64,000 nt of DNA from an uncultured Spirochaetales bacterium (lineage in GTDB: Bacteria > Spirochaetota > Spirochaetia > Sphaerochaetales > Sphaerochaetaceae): assembly GCA_944393005.1 (NCBI GenBank), contig CALXYO010000005.1:81557-145556 (forward strand), written 5' to 3'. The notes beneath the pieces were generated by a model. It saw only the letters and a program-made list of their open reading frames with translations, was not told the origin of the DNA and did no database searches. The position numbers were made by a program, and so were the translations under genes. Positions 9,056 to 18,734 of this stretch are shown here, piece by piece (position 1 is the first letter of the stretch; each line of letters starts with the position of its first letter).

Positions 9056-10410
9056 TTTCTGCCTCTCTTACCCTTGCTTCTGCCGGCTCCGCTCACGACC
9101 AGCTCCTGAACATAGGAATAGCGTGCGACAATGAGCTCCACAACTGTTCCACCGCCAGACCTGCTGTATATCCTTATGTCCCCGCCGCGGGCACGCAGGA
9201 ACTGCCTTGATATTGAAAGACCTATACCCGAGCCGTGGATCTTCGTCGTATAGAACGGATCGAACAGTTTCTCCACGTCTCCCTGTATTCCGTCTCCCCT
9301 GTCTCTCACGTAGATATGATACATTCCTCTGCGTCCGAGCACAACTTCCACCTCAACCTGAGGATCCCTGCCGCTGCAGCTTTCAACTGCATTCTTCAGT
9401 ATATTCTCCACAACTGACCTCAGTCTGTCAGGATCAAAGAGTATGTATGCCTGCTTCTCACTGGATTCGAGAACCTTTATCGGGTACGCGAAAAGCGGAA
9501 TCAGACTGTTTATCATGGCGGCAACATCAATCAGTTCCGGCTGTCCTTCGGGATTGCGGAGGAAATCAGAGACACGGTTTGTGAGATTTATGAGGCGCTG
9601 GCACTCGCCTTCGATAAGAGCGACCTCATCAAGGTATTCGCTGTCCCTGAGCTGACGCTTGAGAAGCGCGATCTGAATTGTTATCGCGCTGAGAGGGTTC
9701 TTTATCTCATGAGTCAGAGTACGTGCGGCCTGACCGAGATTCACAAGGTTGCCCTGCTTAGCCATCTGATCCTTATAATCACGATTCTGCTTCATAAGCT
9801 TCATTACGAAAAGATAAAGCAGGATTATTCCGATCAGCACAAGGAATGCAATGAAATATATCGCCTTCTGCCGGTCCATGTAATGAGAGCCGTCAAAAGC
9901 CATGTACATTATCAGGGAACCATCTGAAAATGCAGGACCGCCGCTCAGGAAGCTGATTGAATTCAGGGCAAGCGGCTGACGCAGGAAACGGATATACTCA
10001 AGGACATCCGTCGAAGGATTATATGAAATGAGGGTATCGCTGCCGCCTTCTGTCGAACGGCTGGCTATGGAAGATACCGGAAGCATGTTGTACACACTGC
10101 CCCAGCTCTGGATGAGACTGCCTGATGCATCATAAAGACCGACACCGACGACATCATCTGTGAATGAAGGTGAATAGCCTGTATATGAATTCTGCTGAAG
10201 GGCGAAGACAACATCATTGAACCTTCTCTCAACCATATTCTCAAACTGGAGACGCTCAGTCCTGCCCATGACGGATGCTATGAGTATCACCAATGCAGAA
10301 AGAATGAGAAAGGCAAGGATTATCATGATGTTCACAAGATAGCTTTCCCTTTTCTCCTGAGAAAGCCAGCCTGTGAATCTCTTTTTTGCCTTGCCTCTGC
10401 TCCTGTTCAC
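9052..10410 (-). CDS. Membrane sensor histidine kinase
   Basis: A 452-residue kinase with two transmembrane helices (about 25-47 and 184-204) that flank a periplasmic sensor of about 135 residues. The HisKA motif has the phospho-acceptor His234 in TLTHEIKNPLS. The HATPase_c boxes follow: N box ENILKNAVES, G1 DRGDGI, and G2 GSGIGLSI. The sensor domain has no recognised name and may be a PAS-like fold. It overlaps the NtrC-type regulator gene by 4 bp, which makes them a cognate pair. It starts ten bases after the MacB-like permease stop, in the same operon as the exporter. Confidence 0.92.
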   Translation of the reverse strand: MNRSRGKAKKRFTGWLSQEKRESYLVNIMIILAFLILSALVILIASVMGRTERLQFENMVERRFNDVVFALQQNSYTGYSPSFTDDVVGVGLYDASGSLIQSWGSVYNMLPVSSIASRSTEGGSDTLISYNPSTDVLEYIRFLRQPLALNSISFLSGGPAFSDGSLIMYMAFDGSHYMDRQKAIYFIAFLVLIGIILLYLFVMKLMKQNRDYKDQMAKQGNLVNLGQAARTLTHEIKNPLSAITIQIALLKRQLRDSEYLDEVALIEGECQRLINLTNRVSDFLRNPEGQPELIDVAAMINSLIPLFAYPIKVLESSEKQAYILFDPDRLRSVVENILKNAVESCSGRDPQVEVEVVLGRRGMYHIYVRDRGDGIQGDVEKLFDPFYTTKIHGSGIGLSISRQFLRARGGDIRIYSRSGGGTVVELIVARYSYVQELVVSGAGRSKGKRGRN

Positions 10411-10419
10411 TTTACACCA

Positions 10420-11601
10420 CTACTCGTAACTCAAAGATTCGATAGGATCCAGCCTGGAAGCTTTTGCCGCCGGATACCATCCGAAGAACACTCCGACGAA
10501 CATGCTGAAACCAAGCGAGATCACAATCGCAGCATAACTGAAATATAATTTCCATCCCACCAGATTGACAATGGCAAAACTGATAAGGGATCCGATAAGT
10601 ATTCCTATCAGGCCTCCGATCACGGTCAGCGTCAGTGCTTCTATGAGGAACTGCAACATTATGACATGCGGCGATGCACCCAGAGCCTTTCTTATACCGA
10701 TCTCCCTTGTTCTCTCGGCAACAGAGACCAGCATTATGTTCATGATGCCGATTCCGCCTACCAGCAGCGATATCGCCGCGATGGCCGCAAGGAAACTTGA
10801 GAAGGTGTTCGTAACCTCACTCGCCATCTCGACAATCGAGGCTGCGGAGAAAACAGTGAAGTAATCACTTCCGATCAGTTCCGTAAGATAATCCTCAATG
10901 TTGTCTCCGACAGTGATGGCATCATAGCCTTCAGCGACCTTGCAGGTATAGCTGGACATTGTGGCCACTTTTCTGAAACGCTGGTCATACGTGTTGAGAG
11001 GCATGAATATAGTACTGTCGAAGCTGTTGCCCAGTGTTGCCTCCTTCTCGTCAAGGACACCCACGACAAGGTAGCGCTTGGATGACTGGCGGAAAATCGA
11101 GACATAGGACCCGACTGCATTGCCGACAGGGAAAAGCTCGTCCGCAACATCCTTGCCAAGAACGACAACCTGCCTTCTGTTTATATTGTCCAGTGCAGTG
11201 AAATAGTCTCCGTAAAGCAGCTCTGCGTTGTTGACGTCAAAGAAATCGGAAGTGACACCGTTGATGGTCACTGCCAGAATATCCTGTCCGCTTCTGACCC
11301 TGCTGGAGGAAGAGGCCGTAGGCAGTACAGCATCAATGCCATCCACATTGGCCATCAGTGTATCTCCGAATGATTCGTCAAAGACATTCAGCTCTCTTGA
11401 AGAGCCTGTCGGGAAAATATTGACCATGTCGATACCGCCGACATTCATGCTTTCTGTGATGGATTCGGTTACGGACTGTCCGAGATTCAGGATTGCGACA
11501 ACGGAAGCGACACCGATGATTATGCCAAGCAGGGAGAGAAGAGTCCTCAGCTTGTTGTGCACCATCGAGGTAAGCGCGATTTTAATGTTTTCCCAGATCA
11601 T
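10420..11601 (-). CDS. MacB-like ABC transporter permease
   Basis: FtsX/MacB-type permease of 393 residues. It has one N-terminal helix (about 20-40), a large extracytoplasmic domain, and three C-terminal helices. SLLVGGIGIMNIMLVSVAER, then TREIGIRKALGA, and the ending RLDPIESLSYE match the MacB C-terminal signature. In the family, such mechanotransmission permeases couple ATP hydrolysis in the cytoplasm to a periplasmic adaptor and TolC. The ATPase is on a separate gene immediately upstream (one base apart), as in many non-enteric MacB systems. The likely job is export of peptides, macrolides or lipoproteins, with the substrate undefined. Confidence 0.9.
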   Translation of the reverse strand: MIWENIKIALTSMVHNKLRTLLSLLGIIIGVASVVAILNLGQSVTESITESMNVGGIDMVNIFPTGSSRELNVFDESFGDTLMANVDGIDAVLPTASSSSRVRSGQDILAVTINGVTSDFFDVNNAELLYGDYFTALDNINRRQVVVLGKDVADELFPVGNAVGSYVSIFRQSSKRYLVVGVLDEKEATLGNSFDSTIFMPLNTYDQRFRKVATMSSYTCKVAEGYDAITVGDNIEDYLTELIGSDYFTVFSAASIVEMASEVTNTFSSFLAAIAAISLLVGGIGIMNIMLVSVAERTREIGIRKALGASPHVIMLQFLIEALTLTVIGGLIGILIGSLISFAIVNLVGWKLYFSYAAIVISLGFSMFVGVFFGWYPAAKASRLDPIESLSYE

Positions 11602-11602
11602 C

Positions 11603-12283
11603 TCAATAGCCCTCCACTATCTTGCCGTCATGGATGTATATCTGATCCTTGCATCTCATTCCCAGCCCCCTGTCATGTGTGACGAAGACAACTGTCCTTC
11701 CCTCATCGTTTATATCCTGGAAAAGCTCCATGATCTGATCGCCGGTCTTGCTGTCGAGCGCACCTGTTGGCTCATCAGCCAGAAGGATATCGGGATTGTT
11801 CACAAGGGCACGGGCAATGGCGACTCTCTGTTTCTGTCCGCCTGAAAGCTCGCTGGGAAGATGTTTCATCCTGTCCTTGAGTCCGACGCGCTCAAGCAGT
11901 GCCTCTGCCCTTTCGCGTCTTTCCCTTCCGCTGACTCCGGCGTAAAGCAGCGGTGTCATGACATTCTCAAGCGCATTCTGCTTGCCCAGCAGGTTGAACT
12001 GCTGGAAGACAAAGCCAACTCTCCTGTTGCGGATATCGGCAAGTTCCTTCTCATTCAGGTTGTTGGTGTACTCGCCGCCTATCTTTATGAAACCGCTTGT
12101 CGGCGTATCCAGACAGCCGATGAGGTTCATCATCGTACTCTTTCCGGATCCCGAAGGTCCCATGATTGCAGTGAACGAGCCTTTCCTTATTGAGCATGAA
12201 ACACCGTCAAGCGCCTTGACGCAGAAATCACCGACAATGTAATAACGGCGGACGTTCACAAGTTCGATAACATTCTCACTCAT
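11603..12283 (-). CDS. MacB/LolD-like ABC transporter ATPase
   Basis: A 226-residue ATPase with Walker A GPSGSGKST (42-50), signature LSGGQKQRVAIARAL (146-160), Walker B ILLADEPTGALD, and the H-loop THD in FVTHDRG. The extended signature and DEPTGALDS are characteristic of the LolD/MacB/FtsE group. It lies between the adaptor and the permease (gaps of 3 and 1 bases) and energises the MacB-like permease for tripartite export or lipoprotein handling. Confidence 0.92.
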   Translation of the reverse strand: MSENVIELVNVRRYYIVGDFCVKALDGVSCSIRKGSFTAIMGPSGSGKSTMMNLIGCLDTPTSGFIKIGGEYTNNLNEKELADIRNRRVGFVFQQFNLLGKQNALENVMTPLLYAGVSGRERRERAEALLERVGLKDRMKHLPSELSGGQKQRVAIARALVNNPDILLADEPTGALDSKTGDQIMELFQDINDEGRTVVFVTHDRGLGMRCKDQIYIHDGKIVEGY

Positions 12284-12286
12284 ACA

Positions 12287-13399
12287 TCAGAACCTCATCA
12301 TACCCATCATGCCGCCTGAGCTTCTTTCATAGACAAGAGTATCACCCTCAGCGAGGTTGCCGGAGACAAGCTGGCATGTACCCTCTCCAAGGTATTTGAC
12401 CATGACATTGACTGTCTCGGTTGTGCCGTCGGCATTGAGTTTCTGCACCGATGTCGCACCGCCGCGTCCTGTTGTCACCGCAGCCTGCGGGATGAGAAGC
12501 ATCTCGACTTCTCCGTCAGATGCGATGGTACCCTCGAAACTGTAGCCGGGCTTAAGGCTGGCTGGAGGATTGTCTATGGTCAGCTCAACCTCAACCACAC
12601 CGATACCCTGGCTGGAATATGTTCCAAGAGTCGGAATGTATGAGACATATGCTTCAATGGTCTGGCCGGGAATTGAGTCAAATGTGAGATATGCCTTCTG
12701 ACCCAGTGTCACATACTGCATGTCGATCTCATCGATCTCAACTGTTGCCTTGAGCCTTGAGAGGTCTGCGATTGTAACGGCGGCATCAGTTGCACCGGCT
12801 TCAAAATAATCACCTTCCGTGATGTTCACATCGGCGACTGTGCCGTCGAAATTGGCCACGAGGTTTGTATACTCGAGATTGTTCTCCGCCGTTGTCAGCT
12901 GGAGATTGAGAAGCTCGAGCTGAGACGGGGTTCCGTTGAGCTCAGCCTCCCTTATCTGTTTCTTGAGGCTCTCCACAGTGTATGTCTGGCTGGTATTGTC
13001 GATTGTCGCAAGGATATCGCCCTGCTTCACACTGTCACCTTCCTCGACATTCACTGATGTGATAGGACCAGTGGCCCTGAAACGTGCTTCCTGGATATCA
13101 TAAGCCTCAACATAACCAGACAGGTCAATTGTTGCAGTGTAGACATTGCGTGTGACCTGAACCTCAACCCTTCTGTTCTGGTTCATCATGGCTTCCTGCT
13201 GTGCCTGCAGCTCGGCCCTGTAGTTCGCATACAGCGTATACCCGACAACAATCACGGCAATCACGACAATCCATGTTATGATCTTCCTGATTCTCTTCTT
13301 TCTTTTCTTTGCCTTGAACTGTTCTCTCAGGATTTTCTCCTGCTTCTCGCTTTCAGTCATGACGACTTCATCATTGATCTTATTTCCGTTATCGCTCAT
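12287..13399 (-). CDS. Periplasmic adaptor (MacA/HlyD family)
   Basis: A 370-residue membrane-fusion protein. A charged N-terminal cytoplasmic segment (about 1-37) is followed by one helix (about 38-58) and the barrel-sandwich half motif VEEGDSVKQGDILATID. A short coiled-coil hairpin (about 135-165) comes next, then the second lipoyl-like half and beta-barrel domains. It would bridge the MacB-like permease and the TolC-like channel. Cytoplasmic residues are rich in Lys/Arg (KKRKKRIRK), giving a positive-inside anchor. The C-terminus is methionine-rich (GGMMGMMRF), which is unusual and could bind metal, although that is speculative. Confidence 0.9.
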   Translation of the reverse strand: MSDNGNKINDEVVMTESEKQEKILREQFKAKKRKKRIRKIITWIVVIAVIVVGYTLYANYRAELQAQQEAMMNQNRRVEVQVTRNVYTATIDLSGYVEAYDIQEARFRATGPITSVNVEEGDSVKQGDILATIDNTSQTYTVESLKKQIREAELNGTPSQLELLNLQLTTAENNLEYTNLVANFDGTVADVNITEGDYFEAGATDAAVTIADLSRLKATVEIDEIDMQYVTLGQKAYLTFDSIPGQTIEAYVSYIPTLGTYSSQGIGVVEVELTIDNPPASLKPGYSFEGTIASDGEVEMLLIPQAAVTTGRGGATSVQKLNADGTTETVNVMVKYLGEGTCQLVSGNLAEGDTLVYERSSGGMMGMMRF

Positions 13400-13411
13400 A
13401 TGTTCCTCTCT

Positions 13412-14830
13412 TTATATGTTCAGCTGTGCAATCTTGTTTTCGAGTATAAGTCCGTCAATTATATTGATCGTATTATCGTATTCAGCCCATTCAAGTTCCT
13501 TCTGTGCATCCTCGATGTCATCAAGGGAACACAGTCCCGCTTCATAAAGCTGGTTGAGATACTCAAGGTTGGAAGAAAGATAGCTGTTCTGAGCTTCCTG
13601 ATTCTGAAGTGTGTATGTGTAGTTGAGAATCTCAAGCTGGAGATTCTGTGCGCTCTGCACATATTCTGTTCTGGCATCCGTCAGGTCATTCTGTGCGCTG
13701 ATCAGATCATTGTTAAGTTTCTGAAGCTCAAGATCATCACTTCTCTTCGTTGTCTTGTTTGTCCATGAACCGGCGAAAGTGAGAGATGGATTAAGATCAT
13801 TGCTGCCTTGAGCCTTAGATGCACTGAAACCTGTACCGATCGACCAGTTGCCGGCATTATAAGTAACTCCGGCATTACCTCCAACAGCTTTTCCCGATGA
13901 ACTGATCTGGCCATTTACTCCACCATTGACAACAATGGCAGAAGGACTGACAGATGCATTTTTCGCTTCTATGTTCTGAGTGGCAATCTCAACATCAATA
14001 CCCGCAATGACCACATTTGTATTGCCGCTGGGTAATATGTTAAGCGTCAGATCCGGCGAAGTGAGATCCTCAACACCATCCCATGTGAGTCCTGTAAGCG
14101 TCGTATACTGCTCGCTTGCCGTCGCAATCTGCTTTTCAAGTGCGGCGATGCTGTTTTTCTGGAGATTGATCTGGTTCACAGTCTGAAGATATGAGACAGA
14201 ACCTTCACTCATGTTGCCAAGCTCAAGGGAATCAGAGAGAGTCTTCTCTGCCTTTGAAAGATTCCACTTAGCCTCATCAAGCTGCTGCTCAGCCTGAAGA
14301 ATCGCCTTGATTGAGCTGAGAACCTGGCTTTCAAAGGAAAGATGGGCCATCATGTAGGTCATCTCGCTCTGCAGTGCGGTCTTTGAATTGTTCAGTGATA
14401 CGGCTAAGTCCGAATCATAACCGGTCAGATCGAAAGTGTGTTTTGCGGAAACAGAAGGTGAAACGCTGTAATAATCCTTATCTCCATATTCAAAACCAAG
14501 ACCGGTTGATGCCGTAATGGTGGTCTGCCCGTCATTCGGGAGGACAATTTCCACGCTTGGCTCAATGGAAAAATCAGGATTCACTCCCATAGTAAGATTA
14601 TTATCTGCAGGAAGCACCGACACGGTTCCGCTTGAAACTGTAACCTGCACCACATCATCAAGATCATTCTGCTGCTGGGTGAGAAGGCTGTTCTGGTAAG
14701 TCAGCTCGGCATTCTGCATCTGCGGACTGTTGGCTTTCGCATTTGAAAGGATCGTGCTGTATGCCGTTGCAGCAGAAAGGAAACTGCCACATGCAAGCAG
14801 CACAATCAGTATAGTCAGTTTTTTATTCAT
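13412..14830 (-). CDS. TolC-like outer-membrane efflux protein
   Basis: A 472-residue protein with a signal peptide (NKKLTILIVLLACGSFLSAA). Two long helical repeats follow, rich in Gln, Asn, Glu and Ala, as expected for the OEP/TolC periplasmic tunnel (about 190-265 and 390-465). The start at 14830 has AGGAG seven bases upstream, so the longer reading frame from 14905 is rejected. It is the first gene of the operon for adaptor, ATPase, permease, kinase and regulator, and supplies the outer-membrane exit duct. Pairwise identity to known TolC is probably low, and the call rests on architecture and context. Confidence 0.82.
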   Translation of the reverse strand: MNKKLTILIVLLACGSFLSAATAYSTILSNAKANSPQMQNAELTYQNSLLTQQQNDLDDVVQVTVSSGTVSVLPADNNLTMGVNPDFSIEPSVEIVLPNDGQTTITASTGLGFEYGDKDYYSVSPSVSAKHTFDLTGYDSDLAVSLNNSKTALQSEMTYMMAHLSFESQVLSSIKAILQAEQQLDEAKWNLSKAEKTLSDSLELGNMSEGSVSYLQTVNQINLQKNSIAALEKQIATASEQYTTLTGLTWDGVEDLTSPDLTLNILPSGNTNVVIAGIDVEIATQNIEAKNASVSPSAIVVNGGVNGQISSSGKAVGGNAGVTYNAGNWSIGTGFSASKAQGSNDLNPSLTFAGSWTNKTTKRSDDLELQKLNNDLISAQNDLTDARTEYVQSAQNLQLEILNYTYTLQNQEAQNSYLSSNLEYLNQLYEAGLCSLDDIEDAQKELEWAEYDNTINIIDGLILENKIAQLNI

Positions 14831-15049
14831 AAAATCTCCTTTTGCAATACCGCATGAGGTATCAGGAATTTCACGTGACGGGACCGTTTTCCAAATAAAA
14901 CACAATAATGTGACAAAATGAAAATCAAATCCTCATTTAATTTACAATTTCATCTGACAAAAGGGCAATTGAAAAATTTGTATTTTATGTGATGTTTTTG
15001 TTTTTCCCCGTCTGAAGTGCATGAATAACCCATGCGGGAAAGTTTTTCC

Positions 15050-15077
15050 TTGACTCTTGCAGGTACCCTTGTAATCT
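15050..15077 (+). promoter_or_regulatory. Possible ftsH promoter
   Basis: TTGACT at 15050-15055 and a weak -10-like TAATCT at 15072-15077 (16-bp spacing) lie about 36 bases upstream of the ftsH ATG, which has its own GAGGT ribosome site. The rest of 14831-15112 is AT-rich and holds no gene. Confidence 0.35.
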
Positions 15078-15112
15078 TATCTTAGTGAAAGTTTTTATGC
15101 GAGGTAAATCCC

Positions 15113-17110
15113 ATGAGCACGAACAATGAAGAGAATAAAAACGTCATGCTTGAGTCGCACAGGAAAGATGATCCCGACAAAAAGCCCGGCGTTCACAATA
15201 ACAGCAGCGGTGGCATGAACCCAAACACGAAGAAGAAATGGCAGTTCTCCATACTCTACTTCGTGATCATGCTTCTCATAATATTGTTTATAAACTCCAT
15301 GCTGTTCACGAGCAATATCGAGCCGGTTGAAGTTGAATACAGCACCTTCAAGGACATGATATCGAACGGACAGATACAGCAGGTCGCATTCACTGAGGAT
15401 CAGTATATCGGCTATTCAGTGACAAGAGAGGAAGCGACTAGCCTTCTGCAGGAGTATGCCAAGACAAGACAGATTCCGCACGACATAGACACGAGCATGG
15501 TCATACCCTATTCTACATATATCATCAATGATCCTTCATTCGTCCCTCTTCTTGATGAGAACAATGTCGAGTATTACGCAACGGCACCGGCCCAGCCGTC
15601 AGTGCTGCTCTCACTGCTTTACACGTTCCTTCCACTCATAATTTTCATCTTCTTCTTCCGCTGGATGAGCAAGAGACTCAATGCAGGAGGAAACGGCGTT
15701 CTCTCATTCAACCAGAACAAAAGCCAGATCATAGCGGAAGGAGACACAGGTGTGCATTTTTCCGATGTTGCCGGATGCGATGAAAGCAAGATGGAACTTG
15801 AGGAGGTTGTCGACTTTCTCAAAAACAGCGGGAAATACACGGCAATCGGTGCAAAGATCCCGAAAGGCGTGCTGCTCGTAGGACCTCCGGGAACAGGTAA
15901 GACACTGCTTGCACGTGCTGTTGCAGGAGAAGCGGGAGTGCCGTTCTTCAAGATGTCGGGTGCCGACTTTGTCGAAATGTTCGTAGGTGTCGGTGCTGCA
16001 CGTGTGAGAGATCTTTTCAAGCAGGCAAGGGAGAAAGCCCCGTGCATCATATTCATTGATGAAATCGATGCCATAGGACGGCAGCGTTCCTCTGCGGGAA
16101 TCGGAGGCAATGATGAAAGGGAGCAGACGCTCAACCAGCTGCTTGTCGAGATGGACGGATTTGACTCCAGAAGCGGTGTCATCATACTGGCGGCGACCAA
16201 CAGGGCCGAAATCCTTGACCCTGCCCTTCTCAGACCGGGCCGCTTCGACAGACAGGTGCTTGTGGACAAGCCGGATCTGAACGGCCGTTATGAAATCCTC
16301 AAGATCCATTCAAAGAACCTCAAAATGGACAACTCGGTTGACCTGAGGAAGATCGCGCAGGCGAGCGCCGGTCTTGCCGGTGCCGACCTTGCGAACATCT
16401 GCAATGAAGCGGCACTGCTCGCAGTAAGGGAAGGCAGGACAAAAGTCACACAGCAGGATTTTGAGGAGGCAATTGAGAAATCAATCGCAGGTCTTGAAAG
16501 GAAAAGCCGCGTGATGAATGAAAAGGAGAGAACACGTGTTGCCTATCATGAGACAGGGCATGCGCTTACTGCCTATATGACAAAAGGTTCATCTCCTGTC
16601 AGCAAGATAAGCATCGTTCCCCGCGGGTTCGGGGCACTTGGCTATACACTGCAGTATCCGACAGAAGACAGATTCCTGCTTTCACAGGATGAGCTGATCG
16701 GAGAGATCGATGTGCTGCTTGGCGGACGTGCTGCGGAAGAAGTCACATTCAACAGCATTTCAACCGGGGCCTCCAATGATATATCCCGTGCATCTGATGA
16801 GGTCAGAAAGATGATATGCGAATACGGTATGTCAGAGAAATTCAGGAACCTGACCCTTCCCCGTCAGGATTCAGGAATTGACGGTATCGGCGGAAGCAGG
16901 AACTATTCCGAGGAAACTCAGAAATACATTGATGAGGAAGCTGAGAAGATCATCAATGAACGGTATGAACATGTACTTGGAAATCTGAAAAAGAACTGGA
17001 AAGCCCTTGATGAGATCGCAAAGAAACTGCTTAAGGAAGAAGTCATTGAAGGTGATGACTTTGCAAAAATGGCAGATGAACTCGTCATCAGGGAAATCGA
17101 ACAGGACTGA
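15113..17110 (+). CDS. ftsH: ATP-dependent zinc metalloprotease FtsH
   Basis: Membrane-anchored AAA protease that degrades misfolded membrane proteins and regulatory substrates. Two transmembrane helices (about 43-65 and 160-182) flank a periplasmic domain. The AAA module has Walker A GPPGTGKT (about 257-264), Walker [10 protein letters not shown], and the second region of homology [17 protein letters not shown]. The protease domain carries HETGH (about 479-483) and the distal Asp in the [14 protein letters not shown] region. The 665 residues are normal for the family. The N-terminus has a low-complexity charged extension of about 40 residues ([18 protein letters not shown]) ahead of the first helix. 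It is a single gene with its own terminator at 17132-17170. Confidence 0.97.
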   Translation: MSTNNEENKNVMLESHRKDDPDKKPGVHNNSSGGMNPNTKKKWQFSILYFVIMLLIILFINSMLFTSNIEPVEVEYSTFKDMISNGQIQQVAFTEDQYIGYSVTREEATSLLQEYAKTRQIPHDIDTSMVIPYSTYIINDPSFVPLLDENNVEYYATAPAQPSVLLSLLYTFLPLIIFIFFFRWMSKRLNAGGNGVLSFNQNKSQIIAEGDTGVHFSDVAGCDESKMELEEVVDFLKNSGKYTAIGAKIPKGVLLVGPPGTGKTLLARAVAGEAGVPFFKMSGADFVEMFVGVGAARVRDLFKQAREKAPCIIFIDEIDAIGRQRSSAGIGGNDEREQTLNQLLVEMDGFDSRSGVIILAATNRAEILDPALLRPGRFDRQVLVDKPDLNGRYEILKIHSKNLKMDNSVDLRKIAQASAGLAGADLANICNEAALLAVREGRTKVTQQDFEEAIEKSIAGLERKSRVMNEKERTRVAYHETGHALTAYMTKGSSPVSKISIVPRGFGALGYTLQYPTEDRFLLSQDELIGEIDVLLGGRAAEEVTFNSISTGASNDISRASDEVRKMICEYGMSEKFRNLTLPRQDSGIDGIGGSRNYSEETQKYIDEEAEKIINERYEHVLGNLKKNWKALDEIAKKLLKEEVIEGDDFAKMADELVIREIEQD

Positions 17111-17131
17111 TTTTTCCGCCACAATATGAAG

Positions 17132-17170
17132 AGAGACTGCTTCAGCTATGCTGAGGGCAGTCTCTTCATT
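17132..17170 (+). terminator. Intrinsic terminator downstream of ftsH
   Basis: A strong hairpin: AGAGACTGC (17132-17140) pairs with GCAGTCTCT (17157-17165), with an inner TCAGC/GCTGA stem and a TAT loop. TTCATTTTT follows. It lies between ftsH and the convergent MFS gene and may stop transcription from both sides, although the T-run favours the plus strand. Confidence 0.85.
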
Positions 17171-17177
17171 TTTCTGA

Positions 17178-18368
17178 TTACTTCTGACGGTTTTTTATCA
17201 CCACATGTACGGCAATCTGTATCACAAGCAGGACAGACGCAAGAGCGGCAAGGAAAACAAGAACATTTGAATATCCCATCTTCTGATATATTCCGCCTCC
17301 GAAGGATGCACCTATTACCTGCCCTACAGTGAGGACACACTCATGAATCACCATTCTTCTTCCCCTGTCAAGCGCACCTGCCGCACTATGGAAGATGGAA
17401 AAACTGTAGCACTGTGCGAAAAGGACTCCGAAAAGAATGAAGAAAATCGCAATTGAGAAGACGCTTCTGCCTGCAGAGAAGACAAGTGCGAGTACTACGA
17501 AAAGTACCTGACAAAGATAAATATACCAGGCCTTGAACTGCCAGAAACGCACTCTTCCCAGCGCCATGAAGGCAAAACAGGTTGCAAGTCCGCGCAGGAG
17601 AAGCAGGAAACCGCTTGTCGTCTCTGTCAGATAAAGCTCTTCCTGTGCATACATCGGGAAAATATTCAGGACAACGGAAAGTGCCGAATAGACGATGAAA
17701 ACCGCAATCCACGAATCATAGCGCAGCGGTGTACTGTGATCGCTTTTCTCTTCGTTTTTTTCCTTCGTCCTTATGTATTCCCTCTCCGGCACAAGCGCTC
17801 TTACAGAGGGGCAGGATGCAGCCAGAAGCTGGAAAACAAGGGCAATGACCACAAAAAGCACCACGGCACCAGCAAGTGCGGCAGAAGGTGAATAAGTCAC
17901 AAGAAATGCTGTCACATAAGGGGATATACCGGTGCCGAAAGACCATGAGAAATTGAATGCGCTTGTAAGCCTGTTCAGCCGGCTTCCTTCCGCACCCCTT
18001 GTAATCCAGGCTTCGACCTGAGGCCACAGCATGCTCATGAAAAACCCGTAAAGGATGAGAGAGGAGAAGACAAGGATAATGCTTGAAGTCCTTGTGACCA
18101 GAAAAGATGAAAGCGCCATGCCGAGAACTGAAACAGTCACGACCTTATACGGTCTGAATCTCTGATAGAAGCCGCCCAGTGCAAGACAGCAGATCAGATA
18201 CACACTTGTATATGTGCTTGCAGCTGCACCGACAACGGCTGCGGACGCCTCAAGCGTATAACGCAGATAATAAACAAGCGCAAGATTCACCATGCTTATG
18301 GTCAGCTGGCCCAGCAGCGACGCGGCGTTCAGCGCCCAGAACTGAGCCTTCTCTTCTCTTTCTTTCAT
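17178..18368 (-). CDS. Major facilitator superfamily transporter
   Basis: A 396-residue polytopic protein with about twelve hydrophobic helices in two six-helix halves separated by a charged loop (REYIRTKEKNEEKSDH, near the middle). Motif-A-like basic residues occur after helix 2 (GGFYQRFRPYK). This is the MFS_1 architecture, but the substrate is not deducible. The start at 18368 is odd: the nearest ribosome site (AAGGAG) is about 20 bases upstream, and a perfect 9-bp inverted repeat (18369-18387) lies between it and the ATG. The gene is divergent from a small plus-strand gene at 18415. Confidence 0.82.
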   Translation of the reverse strand: MKEREEKAQFWALNAASLLGQLTISMVNLALVYYLRYTLEASAAVVGAAASTYTSVYLICCLALGGFYQRFRPYKVVTVSVLGMALSSFLVTRTSSIILVFSSLILYGFFMSMLWPQVEAWITRGAEGSRLNRLTSAFNFSWSFGTGISPYVTAFLVTYSPSAALAGAVVLFVVIALVFQLLAASCPSVRALVPEREYIRTKEKNEEKSDHSTPLRYDSWIAVFIVYSALSVVLNIFPMYAQEELYLTETTSGFLLLLRGLATCFAFMALGRVRFWQFKAWYIYLCQVLFVVLALVFSAGRSVFSIAIFFILFGVLFAQCYSFSIFHSAAGALDRGRRMVIHECVLTVGQVIGASFGGGIYQKMGYSNVLVFLAALASVLLVIQIAVHVVIKNRQK

Positions 18369-18387
18369 AAAGCGTACTGTACGCTTT
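18369..18387. repeat. Perfect inverted repeat in a divergent promoter region
   Basis: AAAGCGTAC and GTACGCTTT are separated by one base. The repeat lies immediately upstream of the MFS start and 28 bases upstream of the small gene on the other strand. It could be a regulator operator, or in the MFS mRNA a hairpin between the ribosome site and the start codon. Confidence 0.7.
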
Positions 18388-18414
18388 TCTCCTTTCTTAT
18401 GCTAGAATGAAACA

Positions 18415-18648
18415 ATGACGAATATTGAGAAAATTGCCGAGGATGTAGTTAAGAACCATCTTGATGTCATAGAGACCGCTCTGGAGAATGCCGTCGATCC
18501 CGTGCTGCTTGAATACCATACCGCTCTTCTGGAAGGTGACAAGGGAAAAGCGGACAGGCTGAAAGCGGCAATCGGAAAAAGAGAAAACGACAGAAAGGAA
18601 CTGGAAGCAGAACTGATGAGACTGCATCAGGAAGTCAGGGGAAAATAA
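18415..18648 (+). CDS. Small conserved-looking hypothetical protein
   Basis: A 77-residue, strongly charged, helical protein (DVVKNHLDVIETALENAV, then GKRENDRKELEAELMRLHQE) with no signal peptide or membrane segment. The C-terminal 30 residues have heptad-like spacing suggestive of a coiled coil. No family is recognised. A -10-like TAGAAT at 18403-18408 ends six bases before the ATG and no Shine-Dalgarno is evident, so the mRNA may be leaderless. An intrinsic terminator follows at 18660-18695, which supports a real single-gene transcript. Confidence 0.6.
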   Translation: MTNIEKIAEDVVKNHLDVIETALENAVDPVLLEYHTALLEGDKGKADRLKAAIGKRENDRKELEAELMRLHQEVRGK

Positions 18649-18659
18649 AAACAAGGAAG

Positions 18660-18695
18660 AACAGGTCTTTTTCTATTCTACAAAACCTGTTTTTC
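18660..18695 (+). terminator. Intrinsic terminator after the small hypothetical gene
   Basis: AACAGGT (18660-18666) pairs with ACCTGTT (18685-18691) around an 18-base pyrimidine-rich loop, followed by TTTC. It ends the 18415-18648 transcript just before the GT4 gene. Confidence 0.6.
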
Positions 18696-18734
18696 AATGT
18701 AAGATAAACAGACAGGAAACCAGAAGAATGTTTT

